A stretch of 64,000 nucleotides of DNA from Apoderus coryli (taxonomy: Eukaryota > Arthropoda > Insecta > Coleoptera > Attelabidae), in contig OU452206.1 in NCBI GenBank assembly GCA_911728435.2, positions 12,802,297 to 12,866,296 on the forward strand. The letters are read 5' to 3'. Positions 23,263 through 32,559 of the stretch are shown in pieces (the stretch's first letter is position 1; each line of letters starts with the position of its first letter). The position numbers and the translations under genes are program-made. Below the pieces are notes generated by a model that did not search any database, was not told where the DNA came from, and saw only the letters and a program-made list of their open reading frames with translations.

Positions 23263-23329
23263 ACGTAATGATATAATAATTTTATTTTATGTCAGGCCCC
23301 TGTTTACTGAGTCAGTCCCCTCTCACCTA

Positions 23330-24085
23330 ATTTTCTTCAAATTCTCATAAAATATTATTCCTGCACTAAATTGACTGGCCCGTTCTAGGGGGCAATTAAA
23401 AAGGACCAACGGGGATGTAACAAAACTTTCCAAACTCAAAACTTGGCGTTTTGATTTTGCCAAATTATTGTCAAATAATTCAGACTTTCGTAGAACTACC
23501 CATTTGCATGCAAAGGTAATCGATATACCTCTATGAAAAATTCAAGCTACGAGTGGTATGATTAAATATACCATTAATATTATGTAAATGAAATATCCCT
23601 TTTCTAATATAGACATATGCTCTAATTTCGACTGAAATTCCGTGAGATGGTTTTTATATTCTGATAAAGTGAGTCATTACTAAAGAAAAGTGAGAAAATA
23701 TTCAAGGTTAAAAATCAAAGCAAAAAAAATCCACCTCTTCCTTTATATGTCATCGAGGTGAAATAGTTATATTCTATAGGTAGGAGTAAACCTGCAGCTT
23801 CAGATTTGAAACAAAACGATTCCGTTTTTCCTTTTTTTTTTATGGAATTTCCATACAAAAGAAATATTCTAGAATATATTGTGTTTTGTGAAAATAGAAG
23901 TCTCCTAAATCTTTATTATTGCGAAACATTTGCAAAGAAAATGAACGGTTTATGCGATTTAGGGATGTAGGACTTTTTTTTTTGTTTCTCGATCAATTGT
24001 TATTACTTTTTGCAAAGGATAAAGGATTTGCATACATTTTAACTGGAAGATATTCAATAACATACTGAAATCATTACATTGTCAG
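23330..24085. other. intron sequence; no gene seen
   Basis: AT-rich with homopolymer T runs; nothing supported. Confidence 0.4.
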
Positions 24086-24567
24086 AACTACACTTACCGA
24101 CATTAAATTCGGGACAACAAAATCAAATTTAATGTACCTATTATAACTTTCTCTTTCATAGTCCGATTTCAACCTTTTTTTTTTTACAAAATGTAGATAA
24201 TTGTTGCTATTTTAATTAATTTTATTCAATTTTCAAAAATACAGAAATATACAGGAAAATATAAAAGCATATTTTTCCTTTTAAGTTTGTAACACTCTGT
24301 AGAGTAATTTTGCAACATAACTGTATATGCTTTACTGCACAGATTCATTCATTTTTAACATTTTGCTGTTCTATTCTTCTCTGTAAAATTATCGGTTTAA
24401 GAAATATGAATTTTTGAAATAAACATTACACTTTTTACAACAATTTTTTTTTGGAATGTTTAGGTTTCCTTGGAAACGTATTCTGCATTTGTCAATCAGT
24501 TTTATTAGACATTTAGAGCATTTTAAACGTTTCGTGAGTGAATACCAAATTTATTTTTGATTTTACG

Positions 24568-25034
24568 ATGCCTTTGTCATCTGAAGATTCAGCTAGAGCC
24601 GTTGCTCGTCATGATGTTGGTTATTCCTATAGAGAAGTGACGAATATGATACGTTTCACAAAATCTAGCGTGGAAAGAGCCGCTGCAAGGTTTCGTGAGA
24701 CTGGAAGTTATGGTAGAAGACCTGGATCTGGACGAAATCTCTCTACTTCCGCCCTTGATGACCGCTTTATAAGAGTCTCAATTTTCAGAGATCAGCATAT
24801 TAGTGCAGTAGTCATAAGAAATGAACTCCAAAGAGTTCGTCAAGTTGCTGTCAATGAAATCAGAGTAAGAAGAAGACTTCATGAAGTCAATTTACGGACC
24901 AGAAGACCGGGAGCTGGACCAGAGCTTTTCAGACAGCATCGAGTTAAAAGACTTCTTTTTTCGCAAGAACACATTAACTGGAACGTTCAGAGTGGAGGCA
25001 AGTTTTCTGTTCAGACGAGTCCAGATTTTGCCTG
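24568..25034 (+). pseudogene. Tc1-like transposase, N-terminal half
   Basis: Starting at MPLSSEDSARAVARHDVGYS, the frame encodes the paired-like helix-turn-helix domain (VTNMIRFTKSSVERAAARF), a GRPGSGR-type hook (here GRRPGSGRN) and the second helix-turn-helix. Near 24990 the frame changes: the third frame gives EWRQVLFSDESRFCL with the first catalytic aspartate. The gene is then interrupted by the captured segment and resumes at 25737. Related to the copy at 12.6 kb but clearly a different family. Confidence 0.85.
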
Positions 25035-25105
25035 AAGAATATTTAGCATGTCGTGAAGGTGTTAGTATTATTGATATGTCGTCTTTTTCCAAAATTGAAG
25101 TTCAG
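25035..25105 (+). pseudogene. captured PDPR-like exon A (partial)
   Basis: The frame EEYLACREGVSIIDMSSFSK, then IEVQ, matches the region of PDPR / dimethylglycine-dehydrogenase-like proteins where the aminomethyltransferase-type domain begins (EY.ACR.GV...D.SSFSK.E). It ends at a GT donor (25106). The 5' part of the exon is missing at the capture junction. Confidence 0.72.
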
Positions 25106-25149
25106 GTAGTATTTAAAACTAATTACTATGTATGCAAAATATGTTTTAG

Positions 25150-25298
25150 TCTGCAAATGATGATGTAGTACATTATCTGCAAAAATTATGTTCTAACTAT
25201 GTAAATATTCCTGCGGGAGCTATCGTGCATACAGGAATGCAAAATGAACGAGGCGGTTATGAAAATGACTGTATGATTGTCAGGCAGTCCCCAAATAG
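25150..25298 (+). pseudogene. captured PDPR-like exon B (intact)
   Basis: After a 44-bp intron (25106-25149, GTAGTA...TTTTAG) the frame continues SANDDVVHYLQKLCSNYVNI, then PAGAIVHTGMQNERGGYEND and CMIVRQSPN, ending at a GTAAG donor. TGMQNE.GGYENDC is a hallmark of PDPR, the regulatory subunit of mitochondrial pyruvate dehydrogenase phosphatase. Open frame, splice sites and phase are intact, so the capture was of genomic DNA and is fairly young. It is not a functional PDPR gene, because both ends are missing. Confidence 0.8.
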
Positions 25299-25379
25299 GT
25301 AAGATATTGATTTTTTTTTAAATTTGGGTTCCTGCAAATGATTTTGTGCTGTGTAAAATTTTTACAGATGTTTGAACTG

Positions 25380-25600
25380 TTATAGTTTGAAGAATGAATG
25401 ATAAAGAATGATTTTTATAGCTCTTATCTGTGATTGACAGATCGGCAATGTAATCCTCTCTCGTTCTATCAGTGATTCAAGCAAGCACAACCAATCTTTC
25501 TGTGCTCGCTGAGCTTCGGTATTCCTCAAGAATTCTTGTTCTAGATTAAATTCTTGTAGGGGTTCTTGCATGGTGCGATAGACTGTTCATTTCTTCTGGG
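25380..25600 (-). other. antisense coding-like segment in captured DNA, unidentified
   Basis: On the minus strand the frame TVYRTMQEPLQEFNLEQEFL, then RNTEAQRAQKDWLCLLESLI and ERERITLPICQSQIR, is open for about 65 codons with protein-like composition (alternating charged and leucine residues, helical). It differs from both transposase and PDPR, so it may be an exon of a second captured gene in inverted orientation. I do not recognise the family. Confidence 0.35.
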
Positions 25601-25659
25601 TTCAATAAGATTCATCGCACCTGAATAATCATCAAATATTGTAACGTTCAGTTATTATA

Positions 25660-25737
25660 TTGTTTTCCAACAAGTCAACAAACGAGAATTTACGAATGGA
25701 TGTCAAGAAATATGCCCCAACACACTAGTGTGACATT
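25660..25737 (+). pseudogene. captured PDPR-like exon C (partial)
   Basis: The frame PTSQQTRIYEWMSRNMPQ, then HTSVTLNDV, matches the PDPR segment after exon B (SPT.QQTR.Y.W......SV.L.DVTSMY). Its 5' residues and the acceptor are lost, and the sequence switches back to transposase immediately after LNDV. Confidence 0.7.
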
Positions 25738-26232
25738 AAATGATGTCCTGATGGATGAGAGTATGGAGACGACTAGGGGAGAGATTCGCCCAATGTAATT
25801 TTAGCGAAAACGTTTCCTTTGGTGGTGGATCAATTATGGTGTGGGACGGTATTTCATTTGACGTTCGAACAGAACTTGTTTTTATTGACAGAGGAAGGTT
25901 AACTGCCCAAAGGTACATTAAAGAAATTCTGGAAGAACATGTTGTTTTTGCACAATTTGTCGGCAACGAATTCGTTTTCATGCATGAGAATGCCCGTCCA
26001 CATACTGCCAGAATATTGGCCCAATATTTAGAAGAGGTTGGAATAGAGCATGTATGGGACATGTTAGGTAGACGAATCAGAAAACGCCGAGGACAGTTAT
26101 TCACTATTCAACAATGCTCTAAAAGAAGAATGGGGTAATATTCCACAAGAGGATATCCAAAACCTAATTAGAGGAATAACTCGACGTTTATTAGCTGTTA
26201 TAAGAGGTAGAGGAGGTAACACGAGGTACTAA
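25737..26232 (+). pseudogene. Tc1-like transposase, C-terminal half
   Basis: Transposase resumes with RVWRRLGERFAQCNFSE and VSFGGGSIMVWDGIS. Next comes MHENARPHTARILAQYLEEV, where the usual DNARPH second aspartate is glutamate. A deletion of about 14 residues then removes the NWPARSPDLNPI block, so the text jumps to EHVWDMLGRR. A last frame ends NIPQEDIQNLIRGITRR and stops at 26232. The altered second acid, deletion, frame changes and insertion mean this copy cannot transpose itself. Confidence 0.82.
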
Positions 26233-26329
26233 CTTTTAAAACTTTTACTTTTTTTTCAAAAATTCATCTCTTAAATCGATAACGATAAATTTTGGTTGTC
26301 CCGAATTTAATGTCGATGAGTGTATATTG

Positions 26330-26945
26330 GAGTAAATTCAGAGTGTTCGCCATATTCTTAGAAACTAATATTATTCTATTTGGAGCCACCATGCTGTTCA
26401 ACCCTGATTTTTAGAAGTAAATAAATTGTGTTTCCACATTTTTCTACAAAGAGCAATGTCAAATTTTGTTTAACTATTTTTTTATTTTAAGGAAAAAAAA
26501 AACAACTTTTTTGGCGTATTCTTTAGGAACCTGTATCTAAACAGGGGTTGCTCAAATGAAACAACCCACCCAATTTTTCAACAAAGAATGGCATCTTCAA
26601 TTTTTTCTTACTTATTTATTTACACACTGTATTTTAAATGAATCTAACGTCGACGTCTATCGATTTGCAATCTGAACATGCGGCTTGCTTGCTTAGGATA
26701 GCGCATCAACTTGATTGAGTTATCATCCATTTACTATGGAGCTTTTCAATTTGCAATACTTTTTAGTAGAGGCCGCTGCTCTATGGTCGCATAACAATTT
26801 AATTTGGCTTGGAGTAGATATCTATCTCTTTGATATGGTGCAGCTACATTAAACTGTTATAGTTTATTGAAAAATATCATCTTTGAGTTCAAATATTCAG
26901 AAATATGGAGAAGCTGACAGGAAATCATCGAGAAACTTAGATTAT
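26330..26945. other. intron sequence; no gene seen
   Basis: No supported coding or repeat feature. Confidence 0.4.
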
Positions 26946-26946
26946 T

Positions 26947-27200
26947 AATATAATAATAATAATAATCTTTATTTTCAACATACATACAATAGCAATGTTT
27001 GGTACAAAATAAATCCTTAATAAATATAATTGTCGAAAATAAATCAAAGGTCCCACTGAAACCTGTTAAAAGGTTTGTGCGTGGTTTCGACCGCCAGATT
27101 TAGTCTCTCTAGTTTTGCAGAATTTAACAAAATATACACTTTCTTATACAGAGAACATAGATTATACATCCTTATTATAACAACAGAACTTAATTACCAC
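26947..27200 (-). repeat. non-LTR retrotransposon 3' end with (ATT)n tail
   Basis: On the minus strand the segment ends TTTTGTACCAAACATTGCTATTGTATG... then AATAAAGATTATTATTATTA. An AATAAA followed by ATT repeats is typical of CR1/Jockey-type 3' ends. A second tail with the same TGCTATTGTAT core is at 38317-38400. Coding sequence of the element is not recognisable. Confidence 0.55.
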
Positions 27201-28020
27201 TCCCTACTAATTACTAAAAAATTCGTACTGTATTAATACTTAATAAACAAATTAAATCAATACTAATTCGATGACTATATACAACCACAAAACCAAAGGA
27301 AAACCTTTTGGATACAAAAAAAAAAAATAAAAATCGATAATTTCATGCAATGGTTTTTTGAATTTAGTACCCACTCTCTTAGATGTTTTTTAAACTTGAA
27401 CTTATTATTATTATTATATTGTTGAATATTTTCTAAAAACGGCTGTTTTACTAAAACGAGTAGTCATACTTGCCAGATCCTCTCGTATCCGACATTAAAT
27501 TATTATTTTTTTAATGGAATGCCCTGTATAATATTAAATTTTCTGAATCACCATAACAAATTGATCGAACAGGATCTTTCAGTATTAGCGAAAATATAGA
27601 CAATAGTGAAATTATTTCTTCTATGACTAAACCAACTACTGAAGAAGAAGCAAGACTGCTGCATTAGTTGAACGACGAAGATTGATTGGGGAAGAAGATG
27701 AAATGGAAAAACTGAGAATTGAAGCTGAATTCGAAAGACAATGGAAAGAACAGAAACAAGTCAGACTGTTAGTTGTGATACAGATTCCGGAAACCCTGAT
27801 AAGGAAGATCAAAGGGTTCATCCTGCCAAAATCAAAATGACATCGTGAAATTTGTGACACGACACTGTTAAAGATAGAATCATCGAATGAATGTTTACTA
27901 ATTTGGCGAATAAATATTAATGGGAACTTTAATAGAATGTAAAGAAACCGACCCTCACTATTAAAACAGATTAGTAAATTTTCATAAGATAAGGTTGTAA
28001 TTTTTTTTCAAACGTTATCT

Positions 28021-28330
28021 CACGTAATTTTACAACACACACACAATATTAGTCGAAATATTACAATTTATTATTACGCCACATTTAGCGTAAAAATACA
28101 AAATTAAGGTAAAATTACACATTAAAGTTACACTTAATTTGGTGTACAATTACACAATAATGTAAAATTACAAATGAAAATTACGCTGCATGTGATGTAA
28201 ACATACACTAACCTTAAAATTACAACATAAAAGTACGCTGTCTAAATAATACCATTATTTTAACGTATTTTTTCGATAGGGCTCGGAAATTTACAATAAT
28301 GCTCGTAAAACAATAGTGGAATTTACTTAA
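28021..28330. repeat. degenerate TAAAATTACA array
   Basis: Variants of TAAAATTACA or GTAATTTTACA and their shortened forms appear about every 15-25 bases, for instance near 28110, 28161, 28214 and 28221. Spacing is irregular, so this is not a simple microsatellite. Confidence 0.6.
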
Positions 28331-28965
28331 AATTTACAGTGTGACAGCAGACCCCATTCTGAGCTTTATCATGGCCATGCAGCGTTACAAGTTACATATT
28401 CCAAGATACACTCATGTTTTATGAATTCGTCAAGTATAAACAGCGATAATGAATTTAATATTTATAACTTCCATATTAAAGTTACACAATAAACTGAGAT
28501 GGCGGAAAAAAAAACAACAAAAATATACTCAACTGGTAGACTCAATTAATTGTAGTTCCCCAAACATCTAACAAACAATCCCTCGGCCATTTACTATTTA
28601 ATATTCATTTTCTAAATACTAATTTATGTTCCGCTGGCTAATAATTTCATTATACATTTTTACCTGTCTTTTACGCTTAAAAATTCCACTTTATAAATTT
28701 ATTACCAAGCAAATAAGCAAATTTCTCTAGCCCCATAGAAAACTATTCTGTCTAATGAAAATTCATAACAACAAACAGCGTTTTCATCGCAAGCTAGAGC
28801 TTTTTTCTCTGCTTCTCTTGGCTGTAGTTTTGCAAAACTTTCGTCAGGTGGTCTTGTCAAAAAATTTATTACACGCAAAGCAAAACTAATTTTACGGTTG
28901 AACGTCGCCGTCGTCGCGTGCTATTTTCAATATTAGAAGTTTCTTTTTTGTTTTTATATATAGAG
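28331..28965. other. no gene seen
   Basis: AT-rich sequence; nothing supported. It leads into the putative LTR. Confidence 0.35.
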
Positions 28966-28967
28966 TT

Positions 28968-29222
28968 TGTGGGAAAACACCAGTATTACGGAACTATTAA
29001 CCTAGATAATTTAAGCCATTCTTTAAATTAGGTCAGTGGATTGCTTTCAATGTCTTCTCAATAAATAAAGGTATATGTTGAGTTATTTTCCTATATATTT
29101 GTATAAATATGTTTGTAATATTTAGAGAATTAATGTGCTGTTGTTATGAAGTAACTTGGCAAGAATTCGTCAGTGAATATTTTGGAATTTTATTAATAAA
29201 ATACATACATACAGAGATAACA
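28968..29222 (+). repeat. putative 5' LTR of a Ty3/gypsy element
   Basis: The block starts TGTGGGAAAACACC and ends AGAGATAACA, i.e. TG...CA, immediately before a primer-binding site and gag. It contains AATAAA near 29061. Parts recur downstream: the GTTTGTAATATTTAGAG to GTCAGTGA portion at 30199-30310, and the final TTATTAATAAAATACATACA at 32525-32552. Confidence 0.65.
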
Positions 29223-29224
29223 GT

Positions 29225-29235
29225 TGGCGACGAGG
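29225..29235 (+). promoter_or_regulatory. gypsy primer-binding site for tRNA-Ser
   Basis: TGGCGACGAGG is the exact reverse complement of CCTCGTCG plus the added CCA. CCTCGTCG is the 3' end of the tRNA-Ser(GCU) gene at 49850-49931. It lies 2 nt after the LTR, where reverse transcription of a Ty3/gypsy element would be primed. Confidence 0.75.
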
Positions 29236-29259
29236 TAGAATAACTAAAATTTTATAAAA

Positions 29260-29720
29260 ATGCCTAATACACTGGTTAAAGAAGCCAGACCGTACCACCA
29301 AACAATAAATTGGAAACGTTGGTTACAAAGATTGGAAGGTGCATTAACGGATTTCAATATTACAGAAGATCTACGTGTACATTATCTTTTACAGTATATG
29401 GGTATAAAAGCTTTTGAAATAATCTGTAACAAAATTGCCCCAGAAGATCCTTACACTCGAACCTTCCACGAATTAATTCAAAAAGTAGAAGATTTTTATT
29501 TACCTGCAGCTGAAAATTTTCGATTTCATCAAAGAAGACAACTGGAAAATGAAACTTTATAAGAGTTTGTCGCAGCACTACAGAAACTAGCAGAAAATTG
29601 TGAGTTAGGATCATATTTAAATACAGCGTTACGAAATCAATTTGTGTTCGGATTACAAAGTAAATGAATCCAGTCCAGATTGTTAGAGATGTCAGATTTT
29701 GATTTTGACAAGTTGTTGAG
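29260..29720 (+). pseudogene. gag: Ty3/gypsy gag (capsid) fragment, copy 1
   Basis: The frame starts MPNTLVKEARPYH and runs through a capsid-like domain: WKRWLQRLEGALTDFNITED, then IGIKAFEIICNKIAP-like sequence (here MGIKAFEIICNKIAPEDPYT), FHELIQKVEDFY and FHQRRQLENETL. After an in-frame stop at 29560 it goes on with EFVAALQKLAENCELGSYLN and FVFGLQSK before a second stop. The WE..L..FF......D...G......C, F...R.Q..GE....F...L..LA..C pattern is that of gypsy gag. No zinc knuckle, protease or pol follows. Inactive. Confidence 0.75.
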
Positions 29721-29727
29721 ATTTTTT

Positions 29728-30197
29728 AGGTAGAAGAACTAAAATTTTACAAAAATGCCTAATACACGGGTTAAAGAAGCAGACGTTGGTTACAAAGATT
29801 GGAAGGTGCATTTATGGATTTTAATATTACAGAAGATTTACGTGTACATTATCTTTTACAGTAAGTATATGGGTGTCAAATCTTTTGAAATAATCTGTAA
29901 CAAAATTGCCCCAGAAGATCCTTACACTCGAACCTTCCACGAATTAATTCAAAAAGTATAAGATTTTTATTTACCTGCAGCTGAAAATTTTCGATTTCAT
30001 CAAAGAAGACATCTGGAAAATGAAACTTTATAAGAGTTTGTCGCAGCACTATAGAAACTAGCAGTAAATTGTAAGTTAAGATCATATTTAAATACACCAT
30101 TACGAAATCAATTTGTGTTCGGATTACAAAGTAAAAGAATCCAGTCCAGATTGTTAGAGATGTCAGATTTAGATTTTGACAAGTTGTTGAGATTTTT
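29728..30197 (+). repeat. tandem duplicate of gag segment, copy 2
   Basis: From AGGTAGAAGAACTAAAATTT onward this block repeats 29234-29727 almost base for base, lacks about 30 bases early on, and has extra stops. The join reads ...GAGATTTTTTAGGTAG. It is a direct tandem duplication of the gag leader and capsid region. Confidence 0.8.
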
Positions 30198-30198
30198 T

Positions 30199-30310
30199 TT
30201 TATAAACTTTGTATAGGTATGTTTGTAATATTTAGAGTTAGTGTGCTGTGCTATGAAGTAACTTGTCAAGAATTTGTCAGTGAGTATTTTAACGAGTAAT
30301 TAATAAAGAT
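30199..30310 (+). repeat. partial gypsy LTR
   Basis: Matches the central and 3' part of the 28968-29222 LTR (GTTTGTAATATTTAGAG, ATGAAGTAACTTG, GTCAGTGA) with small gaps. It directly follows gag copy 2, so pol has been deleted. Confidence 0.6.
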
Positions 30311-30546
30311 AAAACGTCTTTGTGCGCAACGCACAAGGAAATACTGTTTTCTATAGGGAAATTTCAAAACATCAACAGCACTAAATGCTACAATTACTTT
30401 GAAACAAATTACCTGTTTACGTGATTAGATGGGTACAAAACCAATTTTAAACTCTACTACACTCATTTTTGTGACGACTGGGTACATTTTTAAAAGACTG
30501 TTTATTTAATTATTACGTATTTCCTCATATTTCTTAAATGTATTGT

Positions 30547-32278
30547 AATGTAAACATTCGCTTGGACAGCAATAAGTTTTGGAACTACATAAAAAATAAA
30601 AGAAATAGTTCTACTGCAATTCCTTCCAATATGTTTTTTAATGATTCTGTGGCCGAAAATGGTCAAGATGTGGCGGATTTGTTCGCAAGTTATTTTCAAA
30701 GTGTTTATGTTCAACCTTTGCCTGTAGTGAGTACTCCGCCGATGCCTCATAGTGTAGACAGTTATTACCTCGAGATAACAAGAGAACAAATTTTAACTAC
30801 AATAAATTCTTTAAACATAAAAAAATGTTCGGGACCAGATAAAATACCAGCGATTTTTGTAAAAAATTGCGTAGAAAGTTTGCTAAATCCAGTATTTTTA
30901 ATTTATTACAAATCACTGACATATGGAAAATTTCCAAAATTATGGAAAACATCTTTTATAATTACTTTACATAAAAATGGTGACCGCCATAACATAAAAA
31001 ATTATAGACCTATATCGAAATTAGTAATTTTTGGTAAGGTATTTGAAAAAATTGTTTACTCCATCATATTTGAACAAACACAACACGTTATAATAAAAGA
31101 ACAACATGGATTCATGCCAAGGCGGTCGGTAGAGACAAATTTAGTGGATTTTACAGAATACGTTGTCAGTAAGATGGACAGTAGAGTGCAGGTAGATGCA
31201 GTATATGTTGATTTCAGTAAGGCGTTCGACAAGATAGATCACAGGATTCTTGTTCGTCGCCTCATTGAGATCGGGTTGCCTTCTTTGCTAGTGAGATGCA
31301 TATGGTCGTATATTACACAACGTACACAGTCTGTGTTTGTTAACAATTATGAATCCGCCTCATTCAGTGTCCCTTCTGGGGTACCTCAGGGAAGTCACTT
31401 AGGCCCACTTCTGTTTATTCTGTACATCAATGATATAAAATATTGTTTCGGGTACTCTGAATTTAAGCTTTTTGCGGACGATTTATTTATTTTCCAATAA
31501 TTTCACTGAGTTGCAAAACGATTTAAATAATCTGTTCGAATATTGTTCCCAAAGGAGTTTGTTTTTGAATCGCGAAAAGTGCTTTTCTCTTAGTTTTACT
31601 CGAAACAGGGAGGGTTTTAGATACGAATATAAATTAGATAATTTTATACTGGAACGGGTATCAGAGACAAAGGATCTAGGTGTAAGCATGGACTCGAAAA
31701 TGATGTTTAAGAGTCACATAGAAGAACTAATCAACTCTTCGAATAAACTGCTGGGTTTCGTGGTGAGAAATAGCAAATCCTTTAAGCATCCTAAAACTTT
31801 ATTTAAGTTATACTATGCATTTGTACATAGCAAGTTGACTTTTGCTACAACAGTCTGGAACCCCCTGTATTTAATATATCAGCAGAGATTGGAGAGCATT
31901 CAACATAAATTTCTTAGATACTTAAGTTTTAATTCAAATATAATTCTGCAAAGAGGTAATTATGAACCTATTATGCGCAGGTATAGTATTTTGTCATTGG
32001 AAAACAGAATAAAGGTGTCCGATCTGATATTTGTGTTTAAAATTCTGAATGGATTTTTGGATTCTCCATCAATATATAATGACATTGAATTAAATGAACC
32101 TGCGCGTATGTTGAGATCACATGAAATCTTTGCAATTCCTTTTAGAAGAACAAACTCGGGAAAAAATTCGCCTATCTGTCGCATTTTGCGAACATGTAAT
32201 TTGTATCGTGCTGACGTAGACTTATTTGACATATCCTTGGCTAAGTTTAAGTCGTTTGTGAGGGGTCTGTTCATGTAG
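30547..32278 (+). pseudogene. Jockey/CR1-like reverse transcriptase, one frameshift
   Basis: The first frame covers the linker and RT: NKFWNYIKNKRNSSTAIPSN, IKKCSGPDKIPAIFVKNC, NYRPISKLVIFGKVFEKI, EQHGFMPRRSVETNLVDF, VYVDFSKAFDKIDH (catalytic aspartate), SGVPQGSHLGPLLFILYIND, and KLFADDLFIF, the active-site box. A stop follows at 31500. The next frame from 31472 continues FTELQNDLNNLFEYC through FVHSKLTFATTVWNP to SLAKFKSFVRGLFM, the normal C terminus with no RNase H. A single small indel thus separates two otherwise long open frames, making it the youngest coding relic here. The 5' end, with the endonuclease, is missing. Confidence 0.88.
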
Positions 32279-32495
32279 GTGGTTTTTTGTTTTGTTTTTC
32301 TCTTTATTGGGTAGTATTGTGTTTATTTAATGTAATATTTAGGCTTAAGTAAATAAATTCTTCATTTTATGTATATTTTAAATTAATTTTTTTTTTTTGA
32401 TAAATACATTCGTCAGAAACTTGTATTATATTGTGAATACTGTTGTGCATTCTTTTGTAATCTGTTTGTATTCCTAATGGTAAATAAATAAATGT
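32279..32495 (+). repeat. 3' UTR and (TAAA)n tail of the non-LTR element
   Basis: Follows the RT stop and finishes in GGTAAATAAATAAATG. The short string AAATGTA occurs at the tail end (about 32490) and also just before the element (30536), a possible target duplication. Confidence 0.55.
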
Positions 32496-32517
32496 ACCAT
32501 AACATGAATACGACTCG

Positions 32518-32556
32518 TACATTAAATATTTTATTAATAAAATACATACATACAGA
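32518..32556 (+). repeat. gypsy LTR 3' terminus fragment
   Basis: TTATTAATAAAATACATACA followed by TACAGA duplicates the end of the LTR at 28968-29222. Confidence 0.55.
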
Positions 32557-32559
32557 CAT

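Larger units (their letters stand above)
21982..23321 (+). mobile_element. putative TIR element (AGGGGACTGA ends) with a gene
   Basis: AGGGGACTGA occurs at 22007-22016, and the reverse complement CAGTCCCCT ends the block at 23321, with a related CAGGCCCCTG at 23293. The left end also forms a perfect hairpin, arms 21982-21997 and 22001-22016 around TAT. Between the ends lies one multi-part plus-strand gene. No target duplication could be fixed, so the borders are provisional. Confidence 0.5.
24091..26322 (+). mobile_element. Tc1-like transposon carrying a captured host gene fragment
   Basis: Inverted ends: CACTTACCGACATTAAATTC (left) and, reversed, CACTCATCGACATTAAATTC (right), both continuing GGGACAAC. 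TA dinucleotides flank the element at 24089-24090 and 26323-26324. At 2.2 kb it is about 0.7 kb longer than a usual Tc1 element. The excess is a foreign segment at 25035-25737 inserted in the middle of the transposase catalytic domain. The string CCTGA appears at both junctions, so either a short target duplication or microhomology-mediated repair was involved. Confidence 0.88.

Noticed and set aside
25035..25737. PDPR as a functional host gene at this locus
   Set aside because: Both ends of the coding region are missing and the fragment lies strictly inside transposase sequence within matching TIRs.
27600..27860. Charged coiled-coil reading (ERRRLIGEEDEMEKLRIEAE), perhaps BEL/Pao gag
   Set aside because: Short, interrupted and low in information; similarity could be compositional.
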